The notes beneath the pieces were generated by a model. The model was not told the DNA's origin. It saw only the letters and a program-made list of their open reading frames with translations, and did not search any database. Source: Rothia santali (GTDB lineage: Bacteria > Actinomycetota > Actinomycetes > Actinomycetales > Micrococcaceae). From it: a stretch of DNA of 38,514 bases. Shown here in pieces: positions 1-7,218 of the stretch (its first letter is position 1; every line of letters begins with the position of its first letter). The stretch covers positions 1-38,514 of the forward strand of contig NZ_JANAFB010000030.1 in assembly GCF_024199905.1 (NCBI RefSeq), written 5' to 3'. The position numbers and the translations under genes were made by a program.

Positions 1-1056
1 CGGCCCACTCCCGGGCCCACCCGGCGAGGGAGATGGGGGCTCCGTCCGGGGACCCCGCCGCCGGCCACCCCGACCACGCCTTGGTTCCGGCGTCGTAGGA
101 CTCCCCGGAGTTGGGGTAGACGACGAGCGGCGCGCTCGTGCCCTCCCGGAGGGCCCGCAGGGCGCCCGCCACGCGATCCGGTGCCACGCAGTTGACCCCC
201 ACGGCGGCCGCGGCGCGGGCCGCGCCGAGCTCGGCCGCGAACTCCCGCAGGGGCGTGCCGTCGGGGAGGCGGACCGTGTCGTCGGGGACGCGGGCCGCGT
301 TGTCGGCAGGGACATCCTTGGCCGGGTCGCCCTCGGTCGGGTCATCACTGCCTGCGGTGCCGGGTGCGGCCAGGGTCGCCGAGAACCAGGCCCTGGCCCG
401 CGGGAACTCCTCGGCCAGGAGGGCGGCCACGGCCCGCGCCTCGTCGGCCCGGGGGAGGGTCTCCACCGCGAGGAGGTCCACGCCGGCCTCGAGCAGCAGC
501 GCGATCCTGCCCCGGTGGAAGTCCCGGTAGCCCGCCTGGTCCAGGGCGTAGGCGCCGGTGTACTCGCTGCCGTCGGCCAGGTGCGCGCCGTAGGGGCCCA
601 CCGAGCCCGCCACGAGGGCCCCGGGACGGACGGCGTCGCGCGCCTCGCGGGCCGCCCGCACGGCGCGGCGGACCAGCCCGGACGCGGCGGCGGGGTCGAG
701 GCCCGCGGCGGCCAGGGTGGGGAGGGCGGCCTGGTAGGTGTCGGTGATGACGACGTCGGCCCCGGCGGCCAGGTGCTCCTCGTGGACCCGGCGGACGGCC
801 TCCGGGCGCTCGAGCAGCGCGGCGGCCGTCCACAGGGCGAGTCGGTGCGGACGCCGAGGCGTTCGAGGCCGGTGGACATGCCGGCGTCGAGCACCAGGGG
901 CCCGCGCCGCAGGGCCGCGTCGATGCCGGCGTGCCGGAGGGCGCGGGGCCGCTCGCCGGCGCCCCGCCCGAACGCACCGGCCCCGCCGCTCGTGGTGAGC
1001 GGCGGGGCCGGGCGGCTGCCGTCGGGGTCCTGTCCCTGCCGGCCGGTTCCCGTCAC
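1..1056 (-). pseudogene. mmuM: Homocysteine S-methyltransferase, C-terminus off the window, one frameshift
   Basis: Transfers a methyl group from S-methylmethionine (or SAM) to homocysteine to make methionine. Reading the minus strand from a GTG at 1056, seven bases after the usp stop, gives the family landmarks in order: LVLDAGMSTGLERLG, ADVVITDTYQAALP, VAGSVGPYGAHLADGSEYTG, LLAVETLP, and GVNC, which holds the first zinc cysteine. The GGCC zinc motif would lie beyond base 1. The frame changes near 838-840: GVRTDS is in one frame, and LWTAAALLERPEAVRRVHEEHL continues one base out. A single base is missing in the run tcgccctgtgg relative to the DS-LW junction of the family. This is either a real inactivating indel or a sequence error. 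It is probably co-transcribed with usp and citM. The family call is secure; whether the gene is intact is not. Confidence 0.85.
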
Positions 1057-1063
1057 GGGATCC

Positions 1064-1525
1064 CTACTTGACCATGAGGACCGGGCACTCGGCCTCGAGG
1101 ATCACCCGCTGGGCGCTCGAGCCGAGGAACAGCTTCATGACGGGGGAGCGGCGCCGGGAGGACATGACGATCATCTCCGCGTCGAACTCCTCGGCCAGGC
1201 CGAGGACCTGGGAGGCGACGTCGCTGTCCGCCCGCTGGAGCTCGAACTCGACCCCCGACTCGACCAGCTGCCGGGCCAGGTCCTTGGTCTGCGCCATGGC
1301 GTTGGTCGAGGGGCCCGCCGTGCTGTCGGTCGCGTAGAGGACGGTCCGCAGGGCGGCGTCCTCGCGCCGGGCGATCCGCACGGCGCGCTCCAGCACCGTC
1401 GGGCCGGAGTCCGAGCGGTAGGCCAGGACCACGGTGCGGGCGGCGTCGTCGACGTTCTCGGACGCCGCGACCCGCAGCGACGGGGCGGGGTAGCTCTGAC
1501 GGGGGGACGAGTAGAAGTCGGTCAC
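1064..1525 (-). CDS. Universal stress protein (UspA family)
   Basis: A cytoplasmic single-domain Usp protein of about 153 residues. It starts TVVLAYRSDSGPTVLERAV and ends MIVMSSRRRSPVMKLFLGSSAQRVILEAECPVLMVK. That C-terminal block (G-x2-x9-G-S/T-like loop followed by hydrophobic PVLMV) is the usual Usp signature, although the canonical GxxGxxxxxxxxG nucleotide loop is partly changed (SSRRRSPVMKLFLGS). I chose the GTG at 1525 because AGGAG lies eight bases upstream, overlapping the citM stop. A longer frame to 1609 would run back into citM without a ribosome site. It is the middle gene of a citM-usp-mmuM run with 11- and 7-base gaps. A role in stress during citrate use is possible but nothing in the sequence shows it. 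Confidence 0.85.
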   Translation of the reverse strand: MTDFYSSPRQSYPAPSLRVAASENVDDAARTVVLAYRSDSGPTVLERAVRIARREDAALRTVLYATDSTAGPSTNAMAQTKDLARQLVESGVEFELQRADSDVASQVLGLAEEFDAEMIVMSSRRRSPVMKLFLGSSAQRVILEAECPVLMVK

Positions 1526-1536
1526 GGGAGGTGCTC

Positions 1537-2991
1537 CTATCCGATGGCGATGACACCCACCAGCACGCCCACGGCCAGCATGACCAGGGAGACCAGCAGT
1601 GCTCGCCACAGTACCTTCTTGTGGTGGTCGCCGAGGTCAACCCCGGACAGTGAGACCAGCAACAGGATCGCGGGGACCAGCGGCGACTGCATGTGCACGG
1701 GCTGGCCGGTGATCGAGGCGCGGGCCATGTCGGCCGCCGGGATGCCGTAGTGGGCCGCGGTCTCCGTCAGCACCGGGAGGATGCCGAAGTAGAACGCGTC
1801 GTTGCTCATGAAGAACGTCATCGGGATGGACAGCAGGCCGGTGATGACCGCCATGTACGGCCCCATCGAGGTGGGGATCACGTCGACCAGCCAGGCCGCC
1901 ATGTCGTCCACCATGCCGGTGCCGCTCATGACGCCGGTCAGCACGCCGGCCGCCATGACCATCGCGACCACGGAGATGATGGCCGAGGAGTGCGAGGCCA
2001 GCTCCTCCTGCTGCTCCTTCAGGTTGGGGAAGTTCACCATCAGGGCGATCACCATGGCGATCATGAACAGGTAGGGCAGGGGCAGCAGGTCCAGGACCAG
2101 CATGACCATCACGACGACGGTCAGGGCCAGGTTGAACCAGAACAGCTTGGGCCGCAGTGTGGACCGGTTGGGGTCCAGGGCGGTGTCGGTCAGGGCCGCG
2201 CCGTGGCTCGACTCCGACTGCTCCTGCGCGACGGACATCGCGCGGGTCGCGGGGCCGGCCGCGGGGGAGACGCCGTCGCCGCTGCCCGGGGTCTCGACGC
2301 CGGAGCGGGCGGCCGCGCCGACCAGCTCGGAGCCGTCGGTCTCGGGACCCTTCTTCATGGCCCAGGAGACGCCGTTCTTGGCCAGGCGGCGGCGCTCGCC
2401 CACGCCCAGGAAGTAGGCGAAGACGAAGCAGACGAGCAGGCCCGCGATGAGGGCGGGGACCATGGGGGCGAAGATCTCGTTGGCGTCGATCTGCAGGGCC
2501 GAGGAGGCGCGCGCCGTCGGGCCGCCCCACGGGACGATGTTCAGCGTGCCGTTGATCAGGCCGGCCACGCAGGTCAGCACGATCGGGGACATCTGCAGGC
2601 GCTGGTAGATCGGCAGCATGGCCGCGGTGACCACGATGAACGTGGTCGAGCCGTCGCCGTCCAGGGAGACGGCGCCGGTCAGCAGGGCGGTGCCCATGAC
2701 GACCTTGACGGGGTCGTTGCCGGCGACCTTCAGGATGAGCTCGACGAGCTTGTCGAAGAGCCCGACGTCGATCATGATCCCGAAGTAGATGATCGCGAAG
2801 AGCAGGAGCGCGGCCGTCGAGGACATCGAGGCGATGGCGTCCATCACCATGTCGCCGATCCCCAGGCCGGCGCCGGCGAAGAGGCCGAAGATGGTCGGGA
2901 CGATGATCAGCGCCAGGATCGGCGAGAGCCGCTTGGTCATGATCAGCGTCATGAAGACGATGATCATGGCGAACCCTAGGATGACGAGCAC
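1537..2991 (-). CDS. citM: CitMHS-family citrate/metal:H+ symporter
   Basis: An inner-membrane secondary transporter of about 484 residues with some 11-12 hydrophobic segments. Motifs include PTIFGLFAGAGLGIGDMV, IIYFGIMIDVGLFDKLV and LDGDGSTTFIVVTAAMLPIYQRL. The last is the CitMHS region; members of this family import citrate complexed with Mg2+, Ca2+ or other divalent ions. A hydrophilic loop of roughly 80 residues (KKGPETDGSELVG onward) separates the two halves. The start is best placed at GTG 2991, which has AAGGAGG five bases upstream; the TTG at 3006 would put that ribosome site inside the gene. It is transcribed away from a CitA/CitB-like sensor-regulator pair, the classic arrangement for citrate-induced uptake. 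A 7-bp-arm inverted repeat (3010-3033) sits 19 bases upstream of the start. Confidence 0.92.
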   Translation of the reverse strand: MLVILGFAMIIVFMTLIMTKRLSPILALIIVPTIFGLFAGAGLGIGDMVMDAIASMSSTAALLLFAIIYFGIMIDVGLFDKLVELILKVAGNDPVKVVMGTALLTGAVSLDGDGSTTFIVVTAAMLPIYQRLQMSPIVLTCVAGLINGTLNIVPWGGPTARASSALQIDANEIFAPMVPALIAGLLVCFVFAYFLGVGERRRLAKNGVSWAMKKGPETDGSELVGAAARSGVETPGSGDGVSPAAGPATRAMSVAQEQSESSHGAALTDTALDPNRSTLRPKLFWFNLALTVVVMVMLVLDLLPLPYLFMIAMVIALMVNFPNLKEQQEELASHSSAIISVVAMVMAAGVLTGVMSGTGMVDDMAAWLVDVIPTSMGPYMAVITGLLSIPMTFFMSNDAFYFGILPVLTETAAHYGIPAADMARASITGQPVHMQSPLVPAILLLVSLSGVDLGDHHKKVLWRALLVSLVMLAVGVLVGVIAIG

Positions 2992-3009
2992 GAGCTCCTC
3001 CTTCAAAGG

Positions 3010-3033
3010 TAGTGTGATGCTCGATACACACTA
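3010..3033. promoter_or_regulatory. Inverted repeat in the citM leader, candidate operator
   Basis: TAGTGTG and CACACTA form perfect 7-bp arms around a 10-base centre. On the minus strand the outer TAGTGT could itself be a -10 box, which would place the operator on the citM transcription start. The likely binding protein is the neighbouring CitB-type regulator or a GntR-type repressor; nothing in the sequence decides between them. Confidence 0.45.
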
Positions 3034-3096
3034 GGGTGGCCCACGTCGCGGCGCGCGCTTGTGCGCACTGAACGCTTTCTGCCCGTTCTGCGCCTT

Positions 3097-3125
3097 TTGT
3101 GCATTCTGCTCACGCGCCGTAGCCT
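3097..3125 (+). promoter_or_regulatory. Promoter of the sensor kinase gene, leaderless
   Basis: TTGTGC (3097-3102), a 17-base spacer, then TAGCCT (3120-3125). Only six bases separate the -10 from the ATG at 3132 and no Shine-Dalgarno is present, so the transcript probably begins at the start codon. Confidence 0.5.
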
Positions 3126-3131
3126 GGGGTC

Positions 3132-4970
3132 ATGCCCCGCCCCGCCCGCTCCTTCTCCCGCCGCGTGCTGCTGAGCCAGCTCGCGGTGGTCGTGGTGCTG
3201 CTGGCGCTGGTCACGGGGGTCTTCGCCTGGCTGGGGGCGCGGGCGGTGACGGACGTCAGCGAGACCGAGGCCCTCACCGCGGCCCGGACCCTGGCCTCGA
3301 CGCCGAGCGTCCGGGAGGGCTCCACGCGCGCCTCGCAGGAGCACGCCGCGACGCCCGACTCCGCCATCACCGGGCCGCTCCAGGAGCTCACGGAGGACCT
3401 CCGCGAGCGGGCCGGCCTGCAGTTCGCCGTCATCACCGACGACCGCGGGATCCGGCTGACCCACCCCAACCCCGAGGAGATCGGCCGGATGGTCTCCTCC
3501 TCCCCCGAGGAGGCGCTCGCGGGGCGCGAGGCGGTCACCCACGGCCGCGGCACGCTCGGCGAGACGGTGCGCGCCAAGGTGCCCGTCTACTCCAGCACCG
3601 GCGAGGGCACGGTGGTCGGCGAGGTCTCGGTGGGCATCCACGCCTCGGTGCTCGACGCCGACCTCCGCCGGGAGTTCCTGGCCCTCGGCTCGGTCGCGGT
3701 GCTCGCGCTCGCGGTGGGGGTGCTCGCCTCGCTCGCGCTGGGGCGGCGGCTGCGCCGCGAGACCCTCGGCGTCGGCCCCGAGGAGCTCGCCGAGATGGCC
3801 CGGGACCAGGGCGCGGTGCTGCGCGGGCTCGACGACGGCGTCCTCGGCTTCTCCTCCCGCGGCGAGCTGACCCTGAGCAACGCCCGCGCCGACGAGCTGC
3901 TCGGCGCCCGCCCCGAGGCCACCGGCGAGGTGCCCGCCCCGCTGCGCCGCATGATGGCCGAGGCGCCGGACCGGGGCGCGCTGCGGCGGCGCGTGAACGT
4001 CGAGGACCGGATCCTGCTGGCCACCGCGGTCAGGGTGAGCCGGGGTGGGGTCTCGGTGGGCGGCGTCGTGACCCTGCGCGACGAGACGCAGATGCTCACG
4101 ATGTCCCGGCAGCTGGAGTCGGTGACCACCATGGCGCAGGCGCTGCGGGCCCAGCGCCACGAGTTCGCGAACCGGCTGCACACGGTCCTGGGGCTGGTGG
4201 ACACCGGGGCGACCGAGGAGGCTCGCGGGTATCTGGCCACCATCCTGCGGACGGGGCCGATCGCGGCGCCGGTCGAGGGGATCGAGCTGGTCTCGGACCC
4301 GTACCTGCGTGCGCTGCTGGAGGCCAAGGGGACGACGGCGGCCGAGGCCGGGGTGGCGCTGGCCGTCACCCCCGACTCGCTGGTCCTGGGGCGGGTGCGG
4401 GACCCGGAGGACGTCACGCTGATCCTGGGCAACCTCATCGACAACGCGGTGCGCGCGGTGGTGCGCGGGCGTGCGGGGGAGGGGGCCGACGCTGCTCGTG
4501 CGGCCGGCGGGCCCCCCGGGCGCGAGGCCGGCGGGCCGGCCGTCTCCGGCCGCGACGACGTCCCGGACCCGCCCGCCGACGCCGTCGAGGTCCAGCTGCT
4601 GAGCTCCGGCAGCGAGCTGCACGCCGTGGTGACCGACACCGGCGGCGGGGTGGCGCCCGGGGACGCGGAGCGGATCTTCGAGGAGGGGATCAGCGGCGCG
4701 GTGGCGGACGATTCGGCGGACCCGGACCCGTCCTCGATCTCGGCCGGCCGCGGGGCCGCCGGCCCGGTGCACGGCCTCGGGATCGGCCTGGCGCTGTGCC
4801 GGCGGGTCGCCCAGCGCCACGGCGGCCGGGTCTGGCTGCTGGACGGCCGCGACCCCGTGCTGGGCGGCGCGAGCTTCGGGGTGCGCCTGCCCGAGGTGCT
4901 GGAGGGCCCCGGCGCGGGCCACGAGGGCGGGTCTTCCGCCCCCGATGACGATGCGGACGAGGAGGAATGA
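3132..4970 (+). CDS. CitA/DcuS-type membrane sensor histidine kinase
   Basis: Senses an extracellular di- or tricarboxylate and phosphorylates the regulator encoded next. It has 612 residues. TM1 is at about 14-36 (LSQLAVVVVLLALVTGVFAWLG). An extracytoplasmic sCache/PAS-like domain follows, ending VYSSTGEGTVVGEVSVGI. TM2 is at about 180-198, then a cytoplasmic PAS (GLDDGVLGFSSRGELTLSNARADELLG). The SpoOB-type phosphoacceptor helix LRAQRHEFANRLHTVLGLV has H343, and the HATPase N-box LILGNLIDNAVRAV has N434. An insertion rich in Gly, Ala and Asp (about 455-485) lies between the N-box and the G-boxes (DTGGGV, GLGIGLAL). Divergence from citM supports citrate as the ligand. It overlaps the response regulator. 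Confidence 0.9.
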   Translation: MPRPARSFSRRVLLSQLAVVVVLLALVTGVFAWLGARAVTDVSETEALTAARTLASTPSVREGSTRASQEHAATPDSAITGPLQELTEDLRERAGLQFAVITDDRGIRLTHPNPEEIGRMVSSSPEEALAGREAVTHGRGTLGETVRAKVPVYSSTGEGTVVGEVSVGIHASVLDADLRREFLALGSVAVLALAVGVLASLALGRRLRRETLGVGPEELAEMARDQGAVLRGLDDGVLGFSSRGELTLSNARADELLGARPEATGEVPAPLRRMMAEAPDRGALRRRVNVEDRILLATAVRVSRGGVSVGGVVTLRDETQMLTMSRQLESVTTMAQALRAQRHEFANRLHTVLGLVDTGATEEARGYLATILRTGPIAAPVEGIELVSDPYLRALLEAKGTTAAEAGVALAVTPDSLVLGRVRDPEDVTLILGNLIDNAVRAVVRGRAGEGADAARAAGGPPGREAGGPAVSGRDDVPDPPADAVEVQLLSSGSELHAVVTDTGGGVAPGDAERIFEEGISGAVADDSADPDPSSISAGRGAAGPVHGLGIGLALCRRVAQRHGGRVWLLDGRDPVLGGASFGVRLPEVLEGPGAGHEGGSSAPDDDADEEE

Positions 4971-5626
4971 TGGTCAACGTCCTGGTGCTCGACGACGACT
5001 TCTACGTGGGGCAGCTGCACTGCCAGTACGTCAACGAGGTGCCCGGTTTCCGCGCCCTGGAGCCCGTGCGGGACCTGCGCGCGGCCCGCAGGGCGCTCGC
5101 CGAGGAGGAGGTGGGGCTGCTGCTGGCCGACTACGTGCTCCCGGACGGCAACGGCGTCGAGCTCCTCCGCGAGACCGAGGTCGACGCCGCGGTGCTCTCC
5201 GCCGTGGCGGACCCGCAGGTGGTGCGCTCGGCCCTGCGGGCGGGCGCGCTGACCTACGTCCTCAAGCCCTTCGAGGCCGGGCACCTGCAGGGGTTCCTGC
5301 GCCGCTACGCCCGCTACCGCCGCTACTGGGAGCGGGAGAAGGTGGGCCAGGGCGACGTCGACCGGCTGATGCGCAGCCTCCACGACGTCGCCTCGCCCGG
5401 GGCGGGGCCCGCCCGCGGCGCCGGCTCCTCGACCACCGAGCGCATCGTCGCGACGCTGGAGGGCGCCGCGGACCCGATGACCGCCCTGGAGATCGCGGAG
5501 GCGGTGGGCACCTCGCGGGCGACGGCGCAGCGCCACCTGGCCAAGCTGGCCGAGTCCCGCGCCGTCACGGTCTCGCTGCAGTACGGGAGCACGGGGCGGC
5601 CGGAGCACCTGTACGGGACGGGGTGA
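4970..5626 (+). CDS. CitB/DcuR-type response regulator
   Basis: Partner of the upstream kinase, about 218 residues. The N-terminal receiver has the acidic pocket VLVLDDDF and the phosphoacceptor aspartate in LLLADYVLPDGNG (D54 counting from ATG 4970), with T/S and K positions filled by VLSAV and LKPFEAG. The C-terminal third is a winged-helix domain (MTALEIAEAVGTSRATAQRHLAKLAESRAV) typical of the CitB/DpiA class. ATG 4967 and ATG 4970 are adjacent; GAGGAGG at 4959-4965 is better spaced for the second, whose first base is the last base of the kinase stop. The obvious target is the citM promoter. Autoregulation is possible. Confidence 0.9.
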   Translation: MVNVLVLDDDFYVGQLHCQYVNEVPGFRALEPVRDLRAARRALAEEEVGLLLADYVLPDGNGVELLRETEVDAAVLSAVADPQVVRSALRAGALTYVLKPFEAGHLQGFLRRYARYRRYWEREKVGQGDVDRLMRSLHDVASPGAGPARGAGSSTTERIVATLEGAADPMTALEIAEAVGTSRATAQRHLAKLAESRAVTVSLQYGSTGRPEHLYGTG

Positions 5627-5669
5627 TCCGACGGATGCCCACGTCCGACGACGACCTGTGAGGGAACCC

Positions 5670-5685
5670 ATGCGCTCCAGCGCAT
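5670..5685. promoter_or_regulatory. Inverted repeat upstream of fdhA
   Basis: ATGCGCT and AGCGCAT are perfect 7-bp arms around CC. A possible -10, TAGACT (5694-5699), follows nine bases later, placing the repeat in the -35 region of the formaldehyde dehydrogenase gene. This is a plausible operator; no regulator is encoded beside it. Confidence 0.35.
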
Positions 5686-5748
5686 ATGTGGCGTAGACTA
5701 CGTGGCCCCGGCGCCCGACGCCGCGCGCCGGTCGACAAGGAGGTCACC

Positions 5749-6969
5749 ATGTCCAGCAATCGCGCCGTCGCCTACCAGGGGCCCGGCAAGGTCGAGGTCG
5801 TCGAGATCGACTACCCCACGTTCGAGCTGAAGGACGGCCCGGGCGTCAACCCCGCCAACGTGGGGCGCCAGCTGCCCCACGCGGCGATCCTGAAGGTCGT
5901 CACCACCAACATCTGCGGCTCCGACCAGCACATGGTCCGGGGCCGCACCACCGCCCCCGAGGGCTTGATCCTGGGCCACGAGATCACCGGCGAGGTGGTC
6001 GAGACCGGCCCCGGCGTCGAGTTCATCCGGGAGGGCGACCTCGTCTCGGTCCCCTTCAACATCTCCTGCGGCCGCTGCGCCAACTGCAAGAAGCAGCGCA
6101 CGGAGATCTGCCTCAACGTCAACCCGGACCGCCCGGGCAGCGCCTATGGCTACGTCGACATGGGCGGCTGGGTCGGCGGCCAGGCCGAGTACGCGCTCGT
6201 GCCCTACGCCGACTGGAACCTGCTGAAGTTCCCCGACAAGGACCAGGCCCTGGAGAAGATCCTCGACCTGACGATGCTTTCCGACATCTTCCCCACCGGC
6301 TTCCACGGCGCCGTGACCGCGGGCGTCAAGCCGGGATCCTCGGTCTACATCGCCGGGGCGGGGCCGGTGGGCACCGCCGCGGCGGTCGGCTCCCAGCTGC
6401 TGGGGGCCGCCGTCGTCATCGTCGCGGACATGAACGCCGACCGCCTCGCCAACGCCCGGAAGTTCGGGTGCGAGACGATCGACGTCTCCGAGGAGGACCC
6501 GCGCGAGGGCATCGCGAGGATCCTGGGCCGCGAGGAGGTCGACGCCGGCGTCGACGCCGTCGGCTTCGAGGCCAAGGGCCACGGGCGCGACGCGGGGGAG
6601 GCCCCCGCGACCGTGCTCAACACCCTGATGAACGTCACCGAGGCGGGCGGGGCGCTCGGCATCCCGGGCCTGTACGTCACGGGCGACCCGGGCGGCGTCG
6701 ACGAGGCGGCCCAGGAGGGCTCGCTCTCGCTGCGGCTCGGGCTCGGCTGGGCCAAGGCCCTGTCCTTCACGACCGGTCAGTGCCCGGTGATGAAGTACAA
6801 CCGGCAGCTCATGGAGGCGATCCTGCACGAGAAGGTGCACATCGCCGACGCCGTGAGCGCGACCCCGATCTCGCTCGACGACGCGCCCCGCGGCTACGCG
6901 GAGTTCGACGCCGGCGTGGCCGAGAAGTTCGTGATCGACCCGCACAACACCACCGGGAAGGTGAAGTGA
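5749..6969 (+). CDS. fdhA: Glutathione-independent formaldehyde dehydrogenase
   Basis: A zinc medium-chain dehydrogenase that oxidises formaldehyde to formate with tightly bound NAD+ and no thiol cofactor. The 406-residue product matches the Pseudomonas putida type closely in remembered motifs: NICGSDQHMVRGRTTAPEG (C56 catalytic), LGHEITGEVVE, the structural zinc cysteines in CGRCANCKKQRTEIC, GYVDMGGWVGGQAEY and AGAGPVGTAAAV for NAD. It also has the family's C-terminal GLGWAKALSF and FDAGVAEKFVIDPH. ATG 5749 is chosen because AAGGAGG precedes it by five bases; an open frame runs 63 bases further upstream without a ribosome site. It stands alone between the citAB genes and the ABC exporter. 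The likely role is detoxification; dismutation of other aldehydes is known for the family. Confidence 0.95.
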   Translation: MSSNRAVAYQGPGKVEVVEIDYPTFELKDGPGVNPANVGRQLPHAAILKVVTTNICGSDQHMVRGRTTAPEGLILGHEITGEVVETGPGVEFIREGDLVSVPFNISCGRCANCKKQRTEICLNVNPDRPGSAYGYVDMGGWVGGQAEYALVPYADWNLLKFPDKDQALEKILDLTMLSDIFPTGFHGAVTAGVKPGSSVYIAGAGPVGTAAAVGSQLLGAAVVIVADMNADRLANARKFGCETIDVSEEDPREGIARILGREEVDAGVDAVGFEAKGHGRDAGEAPATVLNTLMNVTEAGGALGIPGLYVTGDPGGVDEAAQEGSLSLRLGLGWAKALSFTTGQCPVMKYNRQLMEAILHEKVHIADAVSATPISLDDAPRGYAEFDAGVAEKFVIDPHNTTGKVK

Positions 6970-6997
6970 GCGCCAACCGTCCCCTCGGCGCATAGAG

Positions 6998-7009
6998 GCC
7001 CCCGGGGGC
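6998..7009 (+). terminator. Short GC palindrome after fdhA, weak terminator candidate
   Basis: GCCCCCGGGGGC is a 12-bp perfect palindrome 29 bases past the fdhA stop. It has no loop of its own and no T run, so termination is doubtful. The rest of 6970-7188 holds degenerate GC-rich direct repeats (GGCGCGGACCGC twice) and no gene that I can support. Confidence 0.2.
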
Positions 7010-7188
7010 GCATCTCCCGGTCTCGAGGGGGTGGCCCGCACCGCATTCCCCGGTGAATCGCGGCGCGGACCGCCCCCTCGCCTCGTCGCGGGGCGCGGAC
7101 CGCGCGTCCTCCGGCTACCGGCGCTCGGGCCGCCGCCTCGCCGATTCCCGGGCCGTGGACTGCCCCTCCGCTGCGCGCGCCGGATCAG

Positions 7189-7207
7189 TTAGGGTACCCT
7201 TAGCTGT
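7189..7207 (+). promoter_or_regulatory. DtxR/IdeR-like iron box
   Basis: TTAGGGTACCCTTAGCTGT matches the 19-bp actinobacterial consensus TWAGGTWAGSCTWACCTWA at 14 of 19 positions by hand count. It contains the perfect palindrome AGGGTACCCT. It lies 12 bases upstream of the first ABC gene and overlaps its likely -10 (TAGCTG, 7201-7206), the usual place for repression by Fe2+-DtxR. This suggests the exporter pair is made under iron limitation. Confidence 0.6.
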
Positions 7208-7218
7208 TCCCGCGAGTC

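Noticed and set aside
345-977. A 210-codon minus-strand frame as a separate gene
   Set aside because: It is a Gly/Arg/Pro-rich shadow of the homocysteine methyltransferase, which reads in other frames of the same strand.
1537-3006. TTG 3006 as the citM start
   Set aside because: The strong AAGGAGG lies inside that extension and is ideally spaced for GTG 2991.
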